Part shown: one piece after another, positions 7,662 to 16,345 of the stretch
Layout: each line of letters begins with the position of its first letter
How positions within the stretch are numbered: the stretch's first letter is position 1
IMG/VR virus record: IMGVR_UViG_3300021405_000040
Span: 1-32,033 of that record
DNA from: a virus
DNA length: 32,033 nt
Strand: one strand, 5' to 3'
Program-made: the position numbers and the translations under genes
The notes under the pieces: generated by a model
The model's input: the letters and a program-made list of their open reading frames with translations, nothing else
What the model was told of the DNA's origin: nothing
Database searches by the model: none

Positions 7662-8620
7662 GCCGACCGCCGATCCGCGCCGCCGTGGCGGGTACGCGAG
7701 GTTACGATCGCGCGTTCGATTGGGGCTATGCCGACGACGAGCCGGTCGAGCCCGGCGGACCCGGCGCGCCGGGCGGGCTGATTCCGATCATCTTCGGCGG
7801 GGTCTGGCTCAATACCGGCGACCAGGCGGGCGGGCTCTGCTCGGTCATAACCGGCGTCGATGGCTGGCTCGACTCGCCGCCGGTCAACGGGAACGACGTC
7901 GAGCGGGTCATATCCGATGGGGCCGCGTGGGGTCCGAAGGTGCTTAACGCGCGGACGATCGTGCTGCGCGGCGCCGCGGCCGGGCCGCGCGATCAGCTCG
8001 GCCGGTTCCGCGATCAGCTCGCCGCGCTCGCCGCCAGCCGCGAGCCGGTCGAGCTAGTGATCGGCGATTACGATCTCGCGCGCGTGCTGACCGCCGACGT
8101 CCGCGCCGGAACCGAGGCATACCGGCACACGCCGCTCGGCCGCGATGGGTTCCGCTGGCAAATGACCGTGACCGCCGCCGATCCGATGCTCTACTCGGGC
8201 CGCTGGGAATCGGCGAACCTGACCAACCTCGCCGCCGATGAGGTAACCGGCCGTGAATACCCGCGCGAGTACCCATGGCGATACGGGCAGCCGCTCGTCC
8301 CAAACTCCGCGCTGTTGCGGAATGATGGCAACGCCGACGCGCCGGTCTACGCGCTTTATACCGGCGATCTGTCCGAATCGACCCTAACCACGGCCCGCGG
8401 CGGATCGATCCGGGTTGTCGCGCTCGACGCCGGGGTCGCGATCCTGGTCAATACCGCGACACTAACCGCCGAGTCGCCGCAGGGCGGGCACTCGCGCGCG
8501 TCGTTCCTGCTGCCCGGCTCGCGGCCGATGACCGTTCCGGCGGGCAGCTCGGCGCGCTGGAATCTGCGCGCCGCCGGGCGCGGGTCTGTCCAATTGGCGT
8601 GGCGGTCCGCATGGGTCTAA
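7658..8620 (+). CDS. Distal tail protein (Dit-like)
   Basis: A 320-residue protein starting at ATG 7658, which overlaps the tape measure stop; an upstream in-frame ATG at 7634 lies inside the tape measure and is less likely. Its features match the siphovirus tail-component/Dit family: GGVWLNTGDQAGGLCSVITG near the start, GARTIVLRGAAAG-like strands (NARTIVLRGA), a helix DQLGRFRDQLAALAASREPV, and RDGFRWQMTVTAADPMLYSG at the end of the N-terminal domain. A beta-sandwich half follows. It would form the ring joining tail tube to tip. Confidence 0.75.
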   Translation: MSRPPIRAAVAGTRGYDRAFDWGYADDEPVEPGGPGAPGGLIPIIFGGVWLNTGDQAGGLCSVITGVDGWLDSPPVNGNDVERVISDGAAWGPKVLNARTIVLRGAAAGPRDQLGRFRDQLAALAASREPVELVIGDYDLARVLTADVRAGTEAYRHTPLGRDGFRWQMTVTAADPMLYSGRWESANLTNLAADEVTGREYPREYPWRYGQPLVPNSALLRNDGNADAPVYALYTGDLSESTLTTARGGSIRVVALDAGVAILVNTATLTAESPQGGHSRASFLLPGSRPMTVPAGSSARWNLRAAGRGSVQLAWRSAWV

Positions 8621-10449
8621 CCACGAGCCGCGCGCTCGCGACCTCGCCGCTCGCTATCGAGCCGCGGCCGACAATACCGCTGCCCGACCGCTGGACGTTT
8701 TGGGCCGATACGATGATCGGCGCGGTTCCGCTCGGCATGGTCGACGTCTCGTCGTTCTATTGCGTGAAACGGCTAAGCGGGTTCGGTCACGGGAACGTGA
8801 CCGTAAACCTGCCGTGCGGGATACCCGGCGACGTGCTGCGCCGCTTGTGGAGCTGGCGCATATGGGCTATGTACGGCGGCGAGCCCTATTGGTGCGGCGT
8901 GCCGACCGGGCTCGCCGACCAAAACGGCTCGGCGCATGTGCAATTGACGCTAACCGAGCTGCCCGGCTATCTCACTAAGCGGGCATGGGACGTCTACCCG
9001 GATCGCCGTTACGTGAATACCGAGCAGACGCAGATCGCGCGGGATATCGCCGAGCCGGTCGGCGACGTCGGCGTGATCATCATGATTGACCCCGGCACGG
9101 GATACCGGCGAGATCGCACATACGAGTTTCTCGAATCCGGTAACCGCGGCGTGCTGCTGTCTAACCTCGCAGGTGTATTGAACGGCCCGGAATTCCGCAC
9201 TGAATACCGCATGAATCCGGCGTCGGCCAGGCCAGAGTGCATTTTGCGGATCGCTTACCCGCGGGTCGGGAATGACGGGCCGGGGCTCGGGATCACGGTT
9301 CCCGGCGCGGCGGTCGGATACCGCGCGCAATGGGATTCCGACGAGCTGCGCACGGTTACGTTTGCGGTCGGCGACGTCCCGCACGATGCGCCAGAGGGCA
9401 CGCCGCGGCCGGTCGCGATACAGCGCCGCAACCAACCCGAACTGCCGCGGCTCGACGCCGTCGATGACTGGCCGGGCACGATCCTACAGAGCACGCTTAC
9501 CGAGCGGGCGACGACAATGGCCGAGCGGCAAGCGGCGCCCGCGCTGAATATGACCGCGAGCCCGCCCGAGGAATTGCCCGATATCACGGGCTATGGGCCG
9601 GGCGACACCGTGACCGTCCGCGCCGTGACGCCGCTCATTCCCGAAGGAATGGAGGTCGCCGGGCGGCTATCGCAGATCGAGGTTAACGCCGCCGAAGGGG
9701 TCGCGACGTGGACGATCATCGGCAGCTCGCCCGCGCCGGTAACCCGCGAGACCGTGACCGACCGGCTAGAGCGGATCGACTCGACCGTCGCGCAGATGTT
9801 CCACGCGGGCGAGCTGGTCGAGGTCGGCACGCCGATTGCCGAAGCGCACCGCGTGACCGGGCGCGCGACCGCGGGCGCGTGGAATCTCGGCAACTCGACC
9901 AACTGGGCTCGCGTGTCGGATTACGGCACGCTGCGCGCGAGCCCGCCGGTCGACGCAATGGTCGTGATCGAGGCGCTCGGCATACTCGATTGGCGGTCGA
10001 ATGATATCGAGGTCGCGTTGTCATGGCCGGGCGCGACCGGCGCCGGGCAGGTCGCGAGCGCGCGGGTCGAGGGCCGGTCGCTGCCGGTATCGCCTATCGC
10101 GATGGTGGCAAGTGTCACGGCGACGGCGATCGTCACGGCGAGCGGGCAGCTACGCGCGCACGTATCGGGGCGGATCTCGCCCGATTACCGGGTCGGGAAT
10201 ATGGCGGGCGGTAACCCGGATATCGTGACCGAACTACAGCTCGGCCCCGGTAATCACTCGCACGGCGCCCGAGCGAACGTTAGCAATATGTTCGTGATGG
10301 AGGGCGACACGGGCGGCGTGGTCGGATTCAACCCGGCCGTCGAGACAAACCTAAATATCGTCGCGCGCTTCGGCGCGGGCGGGATCGGGCAGCAATTCGG
10401 AATGCGGATAACCCGCGTGCAATGGTACGGCGGCGCGATGCCGGGATGA
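8611..10449 (+). CDS. Tail hub / tail-associated protein (Tal-like)
   Basis: A 612-residue protein with ATG 8611 inside the last codons of the previous gene; GTG 8599 is the alternative. The first ~380 residues carry hub-type motifs (RLSGFGHGNVTVNLP, then GVPTGLADQNGSAHVQLTLT, then YRRDRTYEFLESGNRGVLLS). The stretch GTILQSTLTERATTMAERQA precedes an OB-like segment (GYGPGDTVTVRAVTPLIPEG) common in prophage tail hubs. A helix (VTDRLERIDSTVAQMFHAGE) leads to a beta-rich C-terminal domain likely to face outside. No protease motif was found. Confidence 0.7.
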   Translation: MGLTTSRALATSPLAIEPRPTIPLPDRWTFWADTMIGAVPLGMVDVSSFYCVKRLSGFGHGNVTVNLPCGIPGDVLRRLWSWRIWAMYGGEPYWCGVPTGLADQNGSAHVQLTLTELPGYLTKRAWDVYPDRRYVNTEQTQIARDIAEPVGDVGVIIMIDPGTGYRRDRTYEFLESGNRGVLLSNLAGVLNGPEFRTEYRMNPASARPECILRIAYPRVGNDGPGLGITVPGAAVGYRAQWDSDELRTVTFAVGDVPHDAPEGTPRPVAIQRRNQPELPRLDAVDDWPGTILQSTLTERATTMAERQAAPALNMTASPPEELPDITGYGPGDTVTVRAVTPLIPEGMEVAGRLSQIEVNAAEGVATWTIIGSSPAPVTRETVTDRLERIDSTVAQMFHAGELVEVGTPIAEAHRVTGRATAGAWNLGNSTNWARVSDYGTLRASPPVDAMVVIEALGILDWRSNDIEVALSWPGATGAGQVASARVEGRSLPVSPIAMVASVTATAIVTASGQLRAHVSGRISPDYRVGNMAGGNPDIVTELQLGPGNHSHGARANVSNMFVMEGDTGGVVGFNPAVETNLNIVARFGAGGIGQQFGMRITRVQWYGGAMPG

Positions 10450-10465
10450 TCGGAAGGGGCAGGAT

Positions 10466-11365
10466 ATGACAACGCCGACCGGGCGGCTCGCGTGGGCGCA
10501 AGCGCAGACCTACGACGCCGTCGATGACCGGGCAGTGATTACCGCGCTATCGCGCGGCCGGATCGGGCTCGTTAGCCCGCCCGTAGTGTCCGCCGGGTCC
10601 GGGTTGCAATTGATCGTCGGCGGCGGCTGGCTCGGCGTGGCATCATGCGGCGACCGATCGAACGCCGTCGTCGGGGATCGCGTAGACAATACCGTGCAAG
10701 CCAACCCCGGCGGCGGCACGACCAGCCGCGAGGACGTTCTATGGTGCGACACGTACCCGGATGAGGGTTATTGGGAATTGAGCGTTATCACGGTCGCGCA
10801 GGCCGCCGGGCGGTTCGGGCTGCCGATCGCCGGGCTCGTCGTTCCGGCGAACGCCAATCTCGCATCGCAGATGACGATTATCCCGATGGATGCCTCGCTC
10901 GACCGGCGGCTAATGAGTCACTCGATATTTAACGGCGTCGTACAGCCCGGTATGGGCTGGAATTACGGCACATGGGCGCAAGCCGCCCCGGTCAACTGCC
11001 CGAGCCAACCCGTCGTGATGGAACCCGGACAGTGGTATCGGGTCCGCTACTTTGCGCGGAATCCCGATCTGCTACAGGGGCCGAGCTTTATCGGCCGACT
11101 CGGCGTCGGCTATCGCACGGCCGGGCAAGATGTATCGACGTCGATCCTCGCCGCCGAGTCGTGCATCAGTTACGCGGCGATCAACCGCCCGACTAGCGCG
11201 GTCGCCGAATGGGTATTCCGGCACGCCAAGAACGACGCGCGGGTCACGCGGGTATTCGACGGCCGAATGTGGCACGAAGGGAACGGGATTTACCGGATCG
11301 GCTCGCGCACGGGCGGCGGTAATCAGCCGCATCTGACGCTCACGGTCGAGGACGCCGGGTCATGA
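10466..11365 (+). CDS. Minor tail protein
   Basis: A 299-residue protein with a very good ribosome site (GGAAGGGG, 10452-10459). Its N-terminus, with [20 protein letters not shown], is paralogous to that of the next gene (DDRQVITAL in the same place), so both probably dock to the tail in the same way. The remainder is beta-rich ([20 protein letters not shown]) and ends in [11 protein letters not shown]-like strands. A receptor-binding or tip role is inferred from position. The stop overlaps the next ATG. Confidence 0.65.
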   Translation: MTTPTGRLAWAQAQTYDAVDDRAVITALSRGRIGLVSPPVVSAGSGLQLIVGGGWLGVASCGDRSNAVVGDRVDNTVQANPGGGTTSREDVLWCDTYPDEGYWELSVITVAQAAGRFGLPIAGLVVPANANLASQMTIIPMDASLDRRLMSHSIFNGVVQPGMGWNYGTWAQAAPVNCPSQPVVMEPGQWYRVRYFARNPDLLQGPSFIGRLGVGYRTAGQDVSTSILAAESCISYAAINRPTSAVAEWVFRHAKNDARVTRVFDGRMWHEGNGIYRIGSRTGGGNQPHLTLTVEDAGS

Positions 11366-12915
11366 CGACGCCGGGTCTGCTGCGATGGGGGCAGAGCGGC
11401 CGGTATTCCGCCGCCGATGACCGCCAGGTGATCACGGCGCTCGCCGCGGGCGGAACCGGCGTCGTGCGCGGCGCTGTGATGACCGCGGCCGATGGGCTCG
11501 CGATCATGGTCGACGCCGGATGGCTCGCGCTCGCCGATGCCGAAGACGGCTCGATCGCCGTGCTCGCTTCGCCGGTCGCCGTGCTCGTGCCCGTGCTGCC
11601 CGGCGATCCCGAAGACGACCGGACCGACGAGCTATGGGCCGAAGTTGTCGAGGTCGAGTCGGCGACATTCCGGCTCGCCGTGCTCGCGCCCGACCCCGAC
11701 CGGCACGGCGTGATGCTCGGCGAGGTCGAGATACCGGCGGGCGCCGACTCGGCCGCGGACATGACCCTAACGCCGCGGGCGCCAGACTACGGACCCGGCG
11801 CGCCCGGCCCGCCCGGACCGGCCGGGCCGCAGGGACCGAGCGGCGTTCCGGGTCCGCCCGGCGAGCCCGGCGGACCGCCCGGACCGCAGGGCGACCCCGG
11901 CCCGAGCGGACCGCCCGGCGGGGTCGGCCCCGAAGGACCGGCGGGCGGGCCGGGCGAGACGGGGCCGCAGGGACCGGCGGGCGAGGTCGGCGGACCCGGA
12001 CCGCAGGGACCGGCCGGGCCGACCGGACCGGAAGGGCCGCGCGGACCGCAGGGCGAAGCCGGTCAGACGACGCTGATCGTGGGCACGTTCGGGCAGCAAA
12101 CCGAGCCCGCCGATCTGCCGCCGGGCGGGCTCATTCCGGCGGATTGGGACGGCCCCGGCCGACCGGCGACCGCGACTCAAGTCGAGATCGGATGGAGTCT
12201 CGTTTACGAGCCGAGCGGCGCGCTCTGGACATACGCCGGGGCCGACTGGCCGCAGGGCGAATGGTTTAGCCCGGCCGTCGTGCAAGGTCCGCCCGGTATC
12301 GAGGGACCGCGCGGGCCGCAGGGCGAGCAGGGACCGCCCGGCCCGCAGGGACCGCCGAGCGCGGCGACCGGCACATTCCAATCCGATAGCGGCTCGTTCC
12401 CGGTCGCCGGGTCGGTCACGCAAGCGATCATGGTTACCCGGCTATGGGTCATACCGGCGGGCGAGCTAATACCCGGTAGCTGGTTTGAGGTTCACGCCGT
12501 GGGCTCGGGAACCTGGGCGGGTAGCGGGCTGCTCGTCGCCGGGCAGCGATTCAACGCCGCGCTAACCGATCGGTATATCGACCTCGCCGTAAGCAACTGG
12601 CAGGCAAACGCGCCGTTTGCCGTGGCGCTGCGCTCGTTCTATCAAGTCGTTTCGACGGCGCTCATTCTGCATTGGACCGAAGCGCTCATGTCACCCCGGC
12701 CCGCGCACTCGACGTGGACGGCCGGAAATATGAGTATCGGCGCGGTAAGCCAGATCGATACTTCGGCGGTCACGCCGGGCGCCGACTTGACTGTCGGGCT
12801 CACTGCCCGATGGTCGGCGACCGGCGCGCAGACGATCACATTCCGCGGCTCGCGATTGAGCCGCTTTATCGCTTCGCCAGCCCGCGAAGCGACGACCTAT
12901 GGAGGTAATCAGTAA
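11362..12915 (+). CDS. Collagen-like tail fibre protein 1
   Basis: A 517-residue protein. Residues 1-130 form a docking domain paralogous to the previous gene. About residues 139-232 are Gly-X-Y repeats ([20 protein letters not shown]). About 233-308 form a spacer module ([38 protein letters not shown]). About 309-334 are a second Gly-X-Y run. A beta-rich C-terminal domain ends in [14 protein letters not shown]. The collagen runs should form a trimeric helix. The same spacer module occurs twice in fibre protein 2. The gene ends in TAATG, coupled to the next ORF. Confidence 0.85.
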   Translation: MTTPGLLRWGQSGRYSAADDRQVITALAAGGTGVVRGAVMTAADGLAIMVDAGWLALADAEDGSIAVLASPVAVLVPVLPGDPEDDRTDELWAEVVEVESATFRLAVLAPDPDRHGVMLGEVEIPAGADSAADMTLTPRAPDYGPGAPGPPGPAGPQGPSGVPGPPGEPGGPPGPQGDPGPSGPPGGVGPEGPAGGPGETGPQGPAGEVGGPGPQGPAGPTGPEGPRGPQGEAGQTTLIVGTFGQQTEPADLPPGGLIPADWDGPGRPATATQVEIGWSLVYEPSGALWTYAGADWPQGEWFSPAVVQGPPGIEGPRGPQGEQGPPGPQGPPSAATGTFQSDSGSFPVAGSVTQAIMVTRLWVIPAGELIPGSWFEVHAVGSGTWAGSGLLVAGQRFNAALTDRYIDLAVSNWQANAPFAVALRSFYQVVSTALILHWTEALMSPRPAHSTWTAGNMSIGAVSQIDTSAVTPGADLTVGLTARWSATGAQTITFRGSRLSRFIASPAREATTYGGNQ

Positions 12916-13073
12916 TGACGACCGCACACGCGCCATTCGTGCCGCCGGTCCGGGCGACCGTGACCGAGCCGCCCGAGCCCGAGCCCGGCGAGCCCGAAGA
13001 CGGCGAGCTACACGACGAGGGCGCGGGACCGGACCCCGACGCCGAAGACGACGAGGTAGGGGGCGAGGGCTAA
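12915..13073 (+). CDS. Small acidic protein, unknown
   Basis: A 52-residue ORF ([20 protein letters not shown], then almost only Glu, Asp, Pro and Gly). It begins at the TAATG overlap with fibre 1, has GGAGG (12901-12905) 9 nt upstream, and ends in TAATG with the endolysin. That tight coupling on both sides argues for real translation. No domain is recognised. A short acidic linker or chaperone for the neighbouring fibre or lysin is possible but unsupported. Confidence 0.55.
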   Translation: MTTAHAPFVPPVRATVTEPPEPEPGEPEDGELHDEGAGPDPDAEDDEVGGEG

Positions 13074-13837
13074 TGGCGCGGTTCGCGTGCGCTACGTGGC
13101 GCCCGATCTCGGTCAACTACGGCGGGAACGTCGCCGGGTATCTCGGCGCGATCTTGCACCATCAGGGCGGTAACGGCGGGCTCTACGGCTGGTTTAACAA
13201 CCCGAGCGCGAAAGTGTCGGCGCATTTCTGGATCGGCAAAAACGGCGCGATCGAGCAATACGTCGACACGAGCCGCCAGGCGTGGCACGGCATGAGCCTA
13301 AACAGCCGCTATGTCGGCGTCGAGACTGAGGGCTGCCCGCCGAACAACCCGACCGAGCCGCTCACGGACGCGCAGGTTTCGGCGTTCGCCCGGCTCTACG
13401 CCGAAGGGATGCGCGTGCACGGATGGGCGAACGCGCTCGCGAATGCGGACGGGCAACGGGGGCTCGGCTATCACCGTATGGCGGTCAATACCGCGTGCCC
13501 GACTCAATCCCGGCTCAACATGCGCCCCGAGATTCTGCGCCGCGCGACCGGGCAAGCGCCGTCGAGCCCGCCGCCGAGCGGCGGCGGCGGCGGCACGCAA
13601 GCGCCGAAGTTCTCGGCCAACCCGTATTTTGACCAGAAAACCAACTCGCGGCACGCCGACGTCCGAACGTGGCAAAGCAAGATGCGCTCGCGCGGCTGGT
13701 CGATCGACGTCGATCAGATTTACGGGCCGGGTTCCGAGCGGGTCTGTCGCTCATTCCAGAGCGAGAAGCGGCTAACCGTGGACGGCAAGGTCGGCCCGCA
13801 AACGTGGTCGATGACATGGACGGCGCCGATCTCATGA
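13073..13837 (+). CDS. Endolysin: amidase_2 plus peptidoglycan-binding domain
   Basis: A 254-residue protein. Residues ~10-155 are an N-acetylmuramoyl-L-alanine amidase/PGRP domain. ILHHQGG supplies the first zinc ligand (His29 or His30). GYHRMAVNTACP supplies His134 and Cys142, spaced as in T7 lysozyme. VGVETEG (Glu84) is in the expected core strand. A Gly/Ser/Pro linker (~165-182) leads to a PG_binding_1 domain with DVRTWQSKMRSRGWSIDVDQ and LTVDGKVGPQTW. It should cut the stem peptide from muramic acid after release by a holin. It has no signal peptide. Unusually, it lies between two fibre genes. Confidence 0.93.
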   Translation: MARFACATWRPISVNYGGNVAGYLGAILHHQGGNGGLYGWFNNPSAKVSAHFWIGKNGAIEQYVDTSRQAWHGMSLNSRYVGVETEGCPPNNPTEPLTDAQVSAFARLYAEGMRVHGWANALANADGQRGLGYHRMAVNTACPTQSRLNMRPEILRRATGQAPSSPPPSGGGGGTQAPKFSANPYFDQKTNSRHADVRTWQSKMRSRGWSIDVDQIYGPGSERVCRSFQSEKRLTVDGKVGPQTWSMTWTAPIS

Positions 13838-14208
13838 CCGCGGCGACCGAAGCGCGGGCGACCTCGCCGCCGGGCGAGGCGCCGCAGGACGTCCCGCTCT
13901 ACGTGTACCGGGGCGACTCGCGCTCGTGGGCATTCCGGCTATGGGTCGACGCCGATGCGACCGAGCCATACGATCTCGCGCAGGTTACGGCGGTCGCCGC
14001 GCAGATCCGCCGCTCGCCCGATGACCGCGCTTCGGTCGATCTGACGTGCGCGATCGTGCTACCCAATTACGTGTTCGCGCATCTGTCCGCCGGGCAATCG
14101 CAGAATACGCCGCCGGGCCGCTGGGATATGCAGCTCTCGTTTCCCGGCGGTCGCGTGCTGACCGTGATCAAGGGCGCCGTAACCGTAGAACCGGACGTGA
14201 CCCGATGA
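13834..14208 (+). CDS. Baseplate-upper-protein-like N-terminal domain protein
   Basis: A 124-residue protein from ATG 13834 (ATGA overlap with the endolysin). [18 protein letters not shown], then a Leu/Ala-rich strand before [15 protein letters not shown], resembles the BppU N-terminal fold that anchors receptor-binding proteins in other siphoviruses. It directly precedes fibre protein 2 and overlaps it by 4 nt, so it may be the adaptor that mounts that fibre. The family call is by pattern only. Confidence 0.5.
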   Translation: MTAATEARATSPPGEAPQDVPLYVYRGDSRSWAFRLWVDADATEPYDLAQVTAVAAQIRRSPDDRASVDLTCAIVLPNYVFAHLSAGQSQNTPPGRWDMQLSFPGGRVLTVIKGAVTVEPDVTR

Positions 14209-15728
14209 GCGAGATAGATGTAACCGTGCCGCGCCCGCCGGGATTCGTGGACGTGATCTCGGGAATGCCGGGCGAGCAGGGACCGCCCGGCCCGCCCGGC
14301 GCGCAGGGACCGGAGGGACCGCCCGGCCCCGGCGGGCAGGCGACGATCATTGTCGGCACGTTCGGCGCGACCCGGACCCCGGCCGAGCTGCCGCCCGATG
14401 GGATGATCCCGGCCGATTGGGACGGGCTCGGGCGCCCGGTCGCCGACACGCAAATACAGCTCGGCTGGTCGCTGATTTTCGACCCGCTCGGCGAGCTGTG
14501 GACGTTCGTGGGCGAGGGGCTCAACCCCGGCGGGCAGCCGTGGATTACGCCCGGCGTCTTGCAATCGCCGCCCGGCCCGCCGGGGCCGAGCGGACCCGCC
14601 GGGCCGCAGGGCGGGCAGGGACCGCCGGGGCCGCAGGGCGCCCGCGGCGAGATGGGGCCGCAGGGCTCGACCGGCTCGCAGGGCATACCGGGCGGGCAGG
14701 GCGCGCGCGGCGAGGCGGGACCGGCCGGGCCGCAGGGCGTGCAAGGTCTGACCGGGCAAACCGGCGTGCAAGGTCCGCCCGGCCAGGATGGCGCCGCGGC
14801 GATCATTGTCGGGCAGTTCGGCGTCACGAAAACGCCGGCCGATCTGCCGCCGACCGGGTATCTGCCCGCCGATTGGGACCGGCCCGGCCAGCCCGCTTAT
14901 CAGTGCCGGATCGGCGATGCTCTGCTCTACCATCGCGACGGCGACCCGCTCGACGGCCAGCTATACGGGTTCGTTTCGCAGGTGAATAACCCGCTCGGAT
15001 GGGTCGATATCGGAACGATTCTCGGCCCGCAGGGGCCGCAGGGACCGCCCGGCCCGGATGGCGCGCCCGGCGTCGACGGGCAGACCGGCCCCGAAGGGCC
15101 GACCGGACCGGCCGGGCCGATCGGGTTTCTCGGCCCGCAGGGACCGACCGGACCGCCCGGCCCGCTCGGCGATCAGGGCGAGCCGGGGCCGCAGGGACCG
15201 ACCGGCGCGGCCGGGCCGACCGGCGCGCGCGGCGCTGACGGCGAGGTAACCCGCGCCGAGCTGGTCGCCGCGCCGTATGGCGTGCCGATCTCGCTCGGCC
15301 CCGGATGGGTCGACGGCAACGTCGCCGGTCCGCCCGAGCCGCCGCTGCGGTTCTACTATCACCGCGGCGTCTGCTGGATTGGCGGCTATATCCAATGGAC
15401 CGGCGGCGGGCTGCCGAACGCCGGAACCGTTATCGGCGCGTGCCCGCTCGGGTTCTACTGCCCGACGTCGATCTACACATGCCCGGCGATCGTGGTCGCG
15501 CCGGGCGGCGGGCGGGTAAGCGCGCAAGTGATGATCGTGCAGGGTTATCAGCTACAGATGTACTCGGCCCCGTCCGACTGGCCGGGGGCGACCTCATTTC
15601 AAGTGCTGTTTCTCGACGCGATCCGGTTCGTTCCGACCAGCGCGCCGCCGTGGCCGCCGACCGGCGAGCGCCGCCGCGAGACTAACCGGCTCGACCCGCT
15701 GCCGCCGCCGTTCCCGCTGCCCGGCTAA
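14205..15728 (+). CDS. Collagen-like tail fibre protein 2
   Basis: A 507-residue protein. A short N-terminus ([16 protein letters not shown]) is followed by three Gly-X-Y runs separated by two copies of the spacer module found in fibre 1 (IVGTFG and IVGQFG starts; [12 protein letters not shown] and [12 protein letters not shown] cores; GWSLIF; LYGFVS). The C-terminal ~160 residues form a globular domain with [20 protein letters not shown] and several Cys, probably the host-contacting tip, ending in a Pro-rich tail. The two fibres and the endolysin are coupled by stop/start overlaps, so they are made together. Confidence 0.85.
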   Translation: MSEIDVTVPRPPGFVDVISGMPGEQGPPGPPGAQGPEGPPGPGGQATIIVGTFGATRTPAELPPDGMIPADWDGLGRPVADTQIQLGWSLIFDPLGELWTFVGEGLNPGGQPWITPGVLQSPPGPPGPSGPAGPQGGQGPPGPQGARGEMGPQGSTGSQGIPGGQGARGEAGPAGPQGVQGLTGQTGVQGPPGQDGAAAIIVGQFGVTKTPADLPPTGYLPADWDRPGQPAYQCRIGDALLYHRDGDPLDGQLYGFVSQVNNPLGWVDIGTILGPQGPQGPPGPDGAPGVDGQTGPEGPTGPAGPIGFLGPQGPTGPPGPLGDQGEPGPQGPTGAAGPTGARGADGEVTRAELVAAPYGVPISLGPGWVDGNVAGPPEPPLRFYYHRGVCWIGGYIQWTGGGLPNAGTVIGACPLGFYCPTSIYTCPAIVVAPGGGRVSAQVMIVQGYQLQMYSAPSDWPGATSFQVLFLDAIRFVPTSAPPWPPTGERRRETNRLDPLPPPFPLPG

Positions 15729-16033
15729 TGCGCCGGGGGGTCGATTGGCGCGGGGTCGCCGCCGCCGTGCTCGCGCTCGGCGTGGTCGCCGCCGTGATCA
15801 TCGGCGAGGTTTTCGCGTTCCTGAATAAAGACCGGACCGTCACGACCGAGGAAGTCGCGACACTCTCGACCGTGCTAGGCGCGGCGGTCGGCGCGGTCGG
15901 CGGGTACATCGGCGGATACATCGCCGCGCGGCGCCCGCCGCCGAACGGCCCGCCAGCGCTGCCACGATCAACGGACGGCGGCGCTGGCGAGCCGCCAGCT
16001 ATGAACGGACCCGGCGGCGAAGACGGCGCGTAG
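15728..16033 (+). CDS. Holin-like protein, two membrane segments
   Basis: A 101-residue protein starting at TAATG. The basic N-terminus (MRRGVDWRG) leads to a first membrane span of about residues 9-32 (VAAAVLALGVVAAVIIGEVF). A short polar turn (NKDRTVTTEE) and a Gly-rich second span at about 46-66 (LGAAVGAVGGYIGGYIAARR) follow. The Pro/Gly tail is hydrophilic. Size, topology and position after lysin and fibres fit a class II holin. The last codons contain the first copy of a 35-bp direct repeat (15943-15977). Confidence 0.7.
   Translation: MRRGVDWRGVAAAVLALGVVAAVIIGEVFAFLNKDRTVTTEEVATLSTVLGAAVGAVGGYIGGYIAARRPPPNGPPALPRSTDGGAGEPPAMNGPGGEDGA
15943..15977 (+). repeat. 35-bp direct repeat, copy 1
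   Basis: It begins GAACGGCCCGCC and contains GCGCTGCCACGATCA, then CGGACG. It matches 33 of 35 bases of the copy at 16120-16154, 177 bp away. This copy is inside the holin-like gene; the other is non-coding. Confidence 0.85.
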
Positions 16034-16050
16034 CGGGCCGCTAAAACGGC

Positions 16051-16072
16051 CCCGGCCAGGCCGGGCGGGTTT
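16051..16072 (+). terminator. Terminator of the late operon
   Basis: The stem CCCGGC (16051-16056) pairs with GCCGGG (16060-16065) and is followed by CGGGTTTCTCC. It lies 18 nt after the stop of the holin-like gene. The core is identical to the 15-bp palindrome of the dispersed 29-bp repeats. Confidence 0.5.
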
Positions 16073-16079
16073 CTCCGGG

Positions 16080-16101
16080 GCTGGCGGGCGCGCCCGCCAG
16101 C
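16080..16101. repeat. Perfect 22-bp palindrome
   Basis: GCTGGCGGGCG is followed directly by its reverse complement. As RNA it would be a very stable hairpin backing the terminator just upstream; as DNA it could be a dyad binding site. Confidence 0.7.
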
Positions 16102-16119
16102 ACGGCAGAGCATAGCCCG

Positions 16120-16154
16120 GAACGGCCCGCCCGCGCTGCCACGATCAGCGGACG
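16120..16154 (+). repeat. 35-bp direct repeat, copy 2
   Basis: It starts GAACGGCCCGCC, with the GCGCTGCCACGATCA core at 16133-16147. It differs from copy 1 (15943-15977) at two positions only. Confidence 0.85.
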
Positions 16155-16202
16155 CGCGCTGTAGCGGCTCGGGCGCTGTAACCGGATGCACGGCCCGCCG
16201 GG

Positions 16203-16225
16203 GCGCTTAGAAACGCGCTAAGCGC
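16203..16225. repeat. 8-bp stem, 7-nt loop
   Basis: GCGCTTAG (16203-16210) and CTAAGCGC (16218-16225) form a perfect inverted repeat around AAACGCG. Confidence 0.6.
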
Positions 16226-16259
16226 TGCGAGGCTGTGAGCGGGCTAACGATCCGGCGTC

Positions 16260-16282
16260 GGGCTCGGGACTAATCCGAGCCC
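16260..16282. repeat. 8-bp stem, 7-nt loop
   Basis: GGGCTCGG (16260-16267) pairs with CCGAGCCC (16275-16282) around GACTAAT. Stem and loop lengths equal those of the hairpin 35 bp upstream, suggesting a paired RNA or protein-binding element. Confidence 0.6.
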
Positions 16283-16300
16283 GGCCGATATCGTCGGGAC

Positions 16301-16320
16301 GCCAGCCGTGGGGGGCTGGC
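16301..16320 (+). promoter_or_regulatory. Hairpin before the secreted-protein ribosome site
   Basis: GCCAGCC (16301-16307) pairs with GGCTGGC (16314-16320), 7 nt before the Shine-Dalgarno GAAAGGA. Confidence 0.5.
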
Positions 16321-16345
16321 CCAAACCGAAAGGAAACCACCCGCT

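Larger units (their letters stand above)
16034..16345. other. Structured non-coding region
   Basis: 312 bases without a credible ORF. It holds a terminator-like hairpin (16051-16072), a perfect 22-bp palindrome (16080-16101), the second 35-bp repeat (16120-16154), two 8-bp hairpins with 7-nt loops (16203-16225 and 16260-16282), a 7-bp hairpin (16301-16320), and the ribosome site GAAAGGA of the next gene (16328-16334). No clear -35/-10 pair was found. It could be an RNA leader, an attachment site or a replication element. Confidence 0.7.

Noticed and set aside
11790-12066. Short periodic DNA repeats as a CRISPR or satellite array
   Set aside because: The periodicity is 9 nt and is explained by Gly-X-Y coding; there are no unique spacers of constant size.
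11520-12423. Long open frames on both strands over the collagen-like fibre
   Set aside because: Periodic GC-rich Gly-X-Y coding DNA leaves other frames open; their products are Arg/Ala repeats only.
16034-16345. A tRNA gene or tRNA 3' end as attachment core
   Set aside because: No T-loop signature (GGTTCGAATCC-like) or cloverleaf was seen here or near the integrase.
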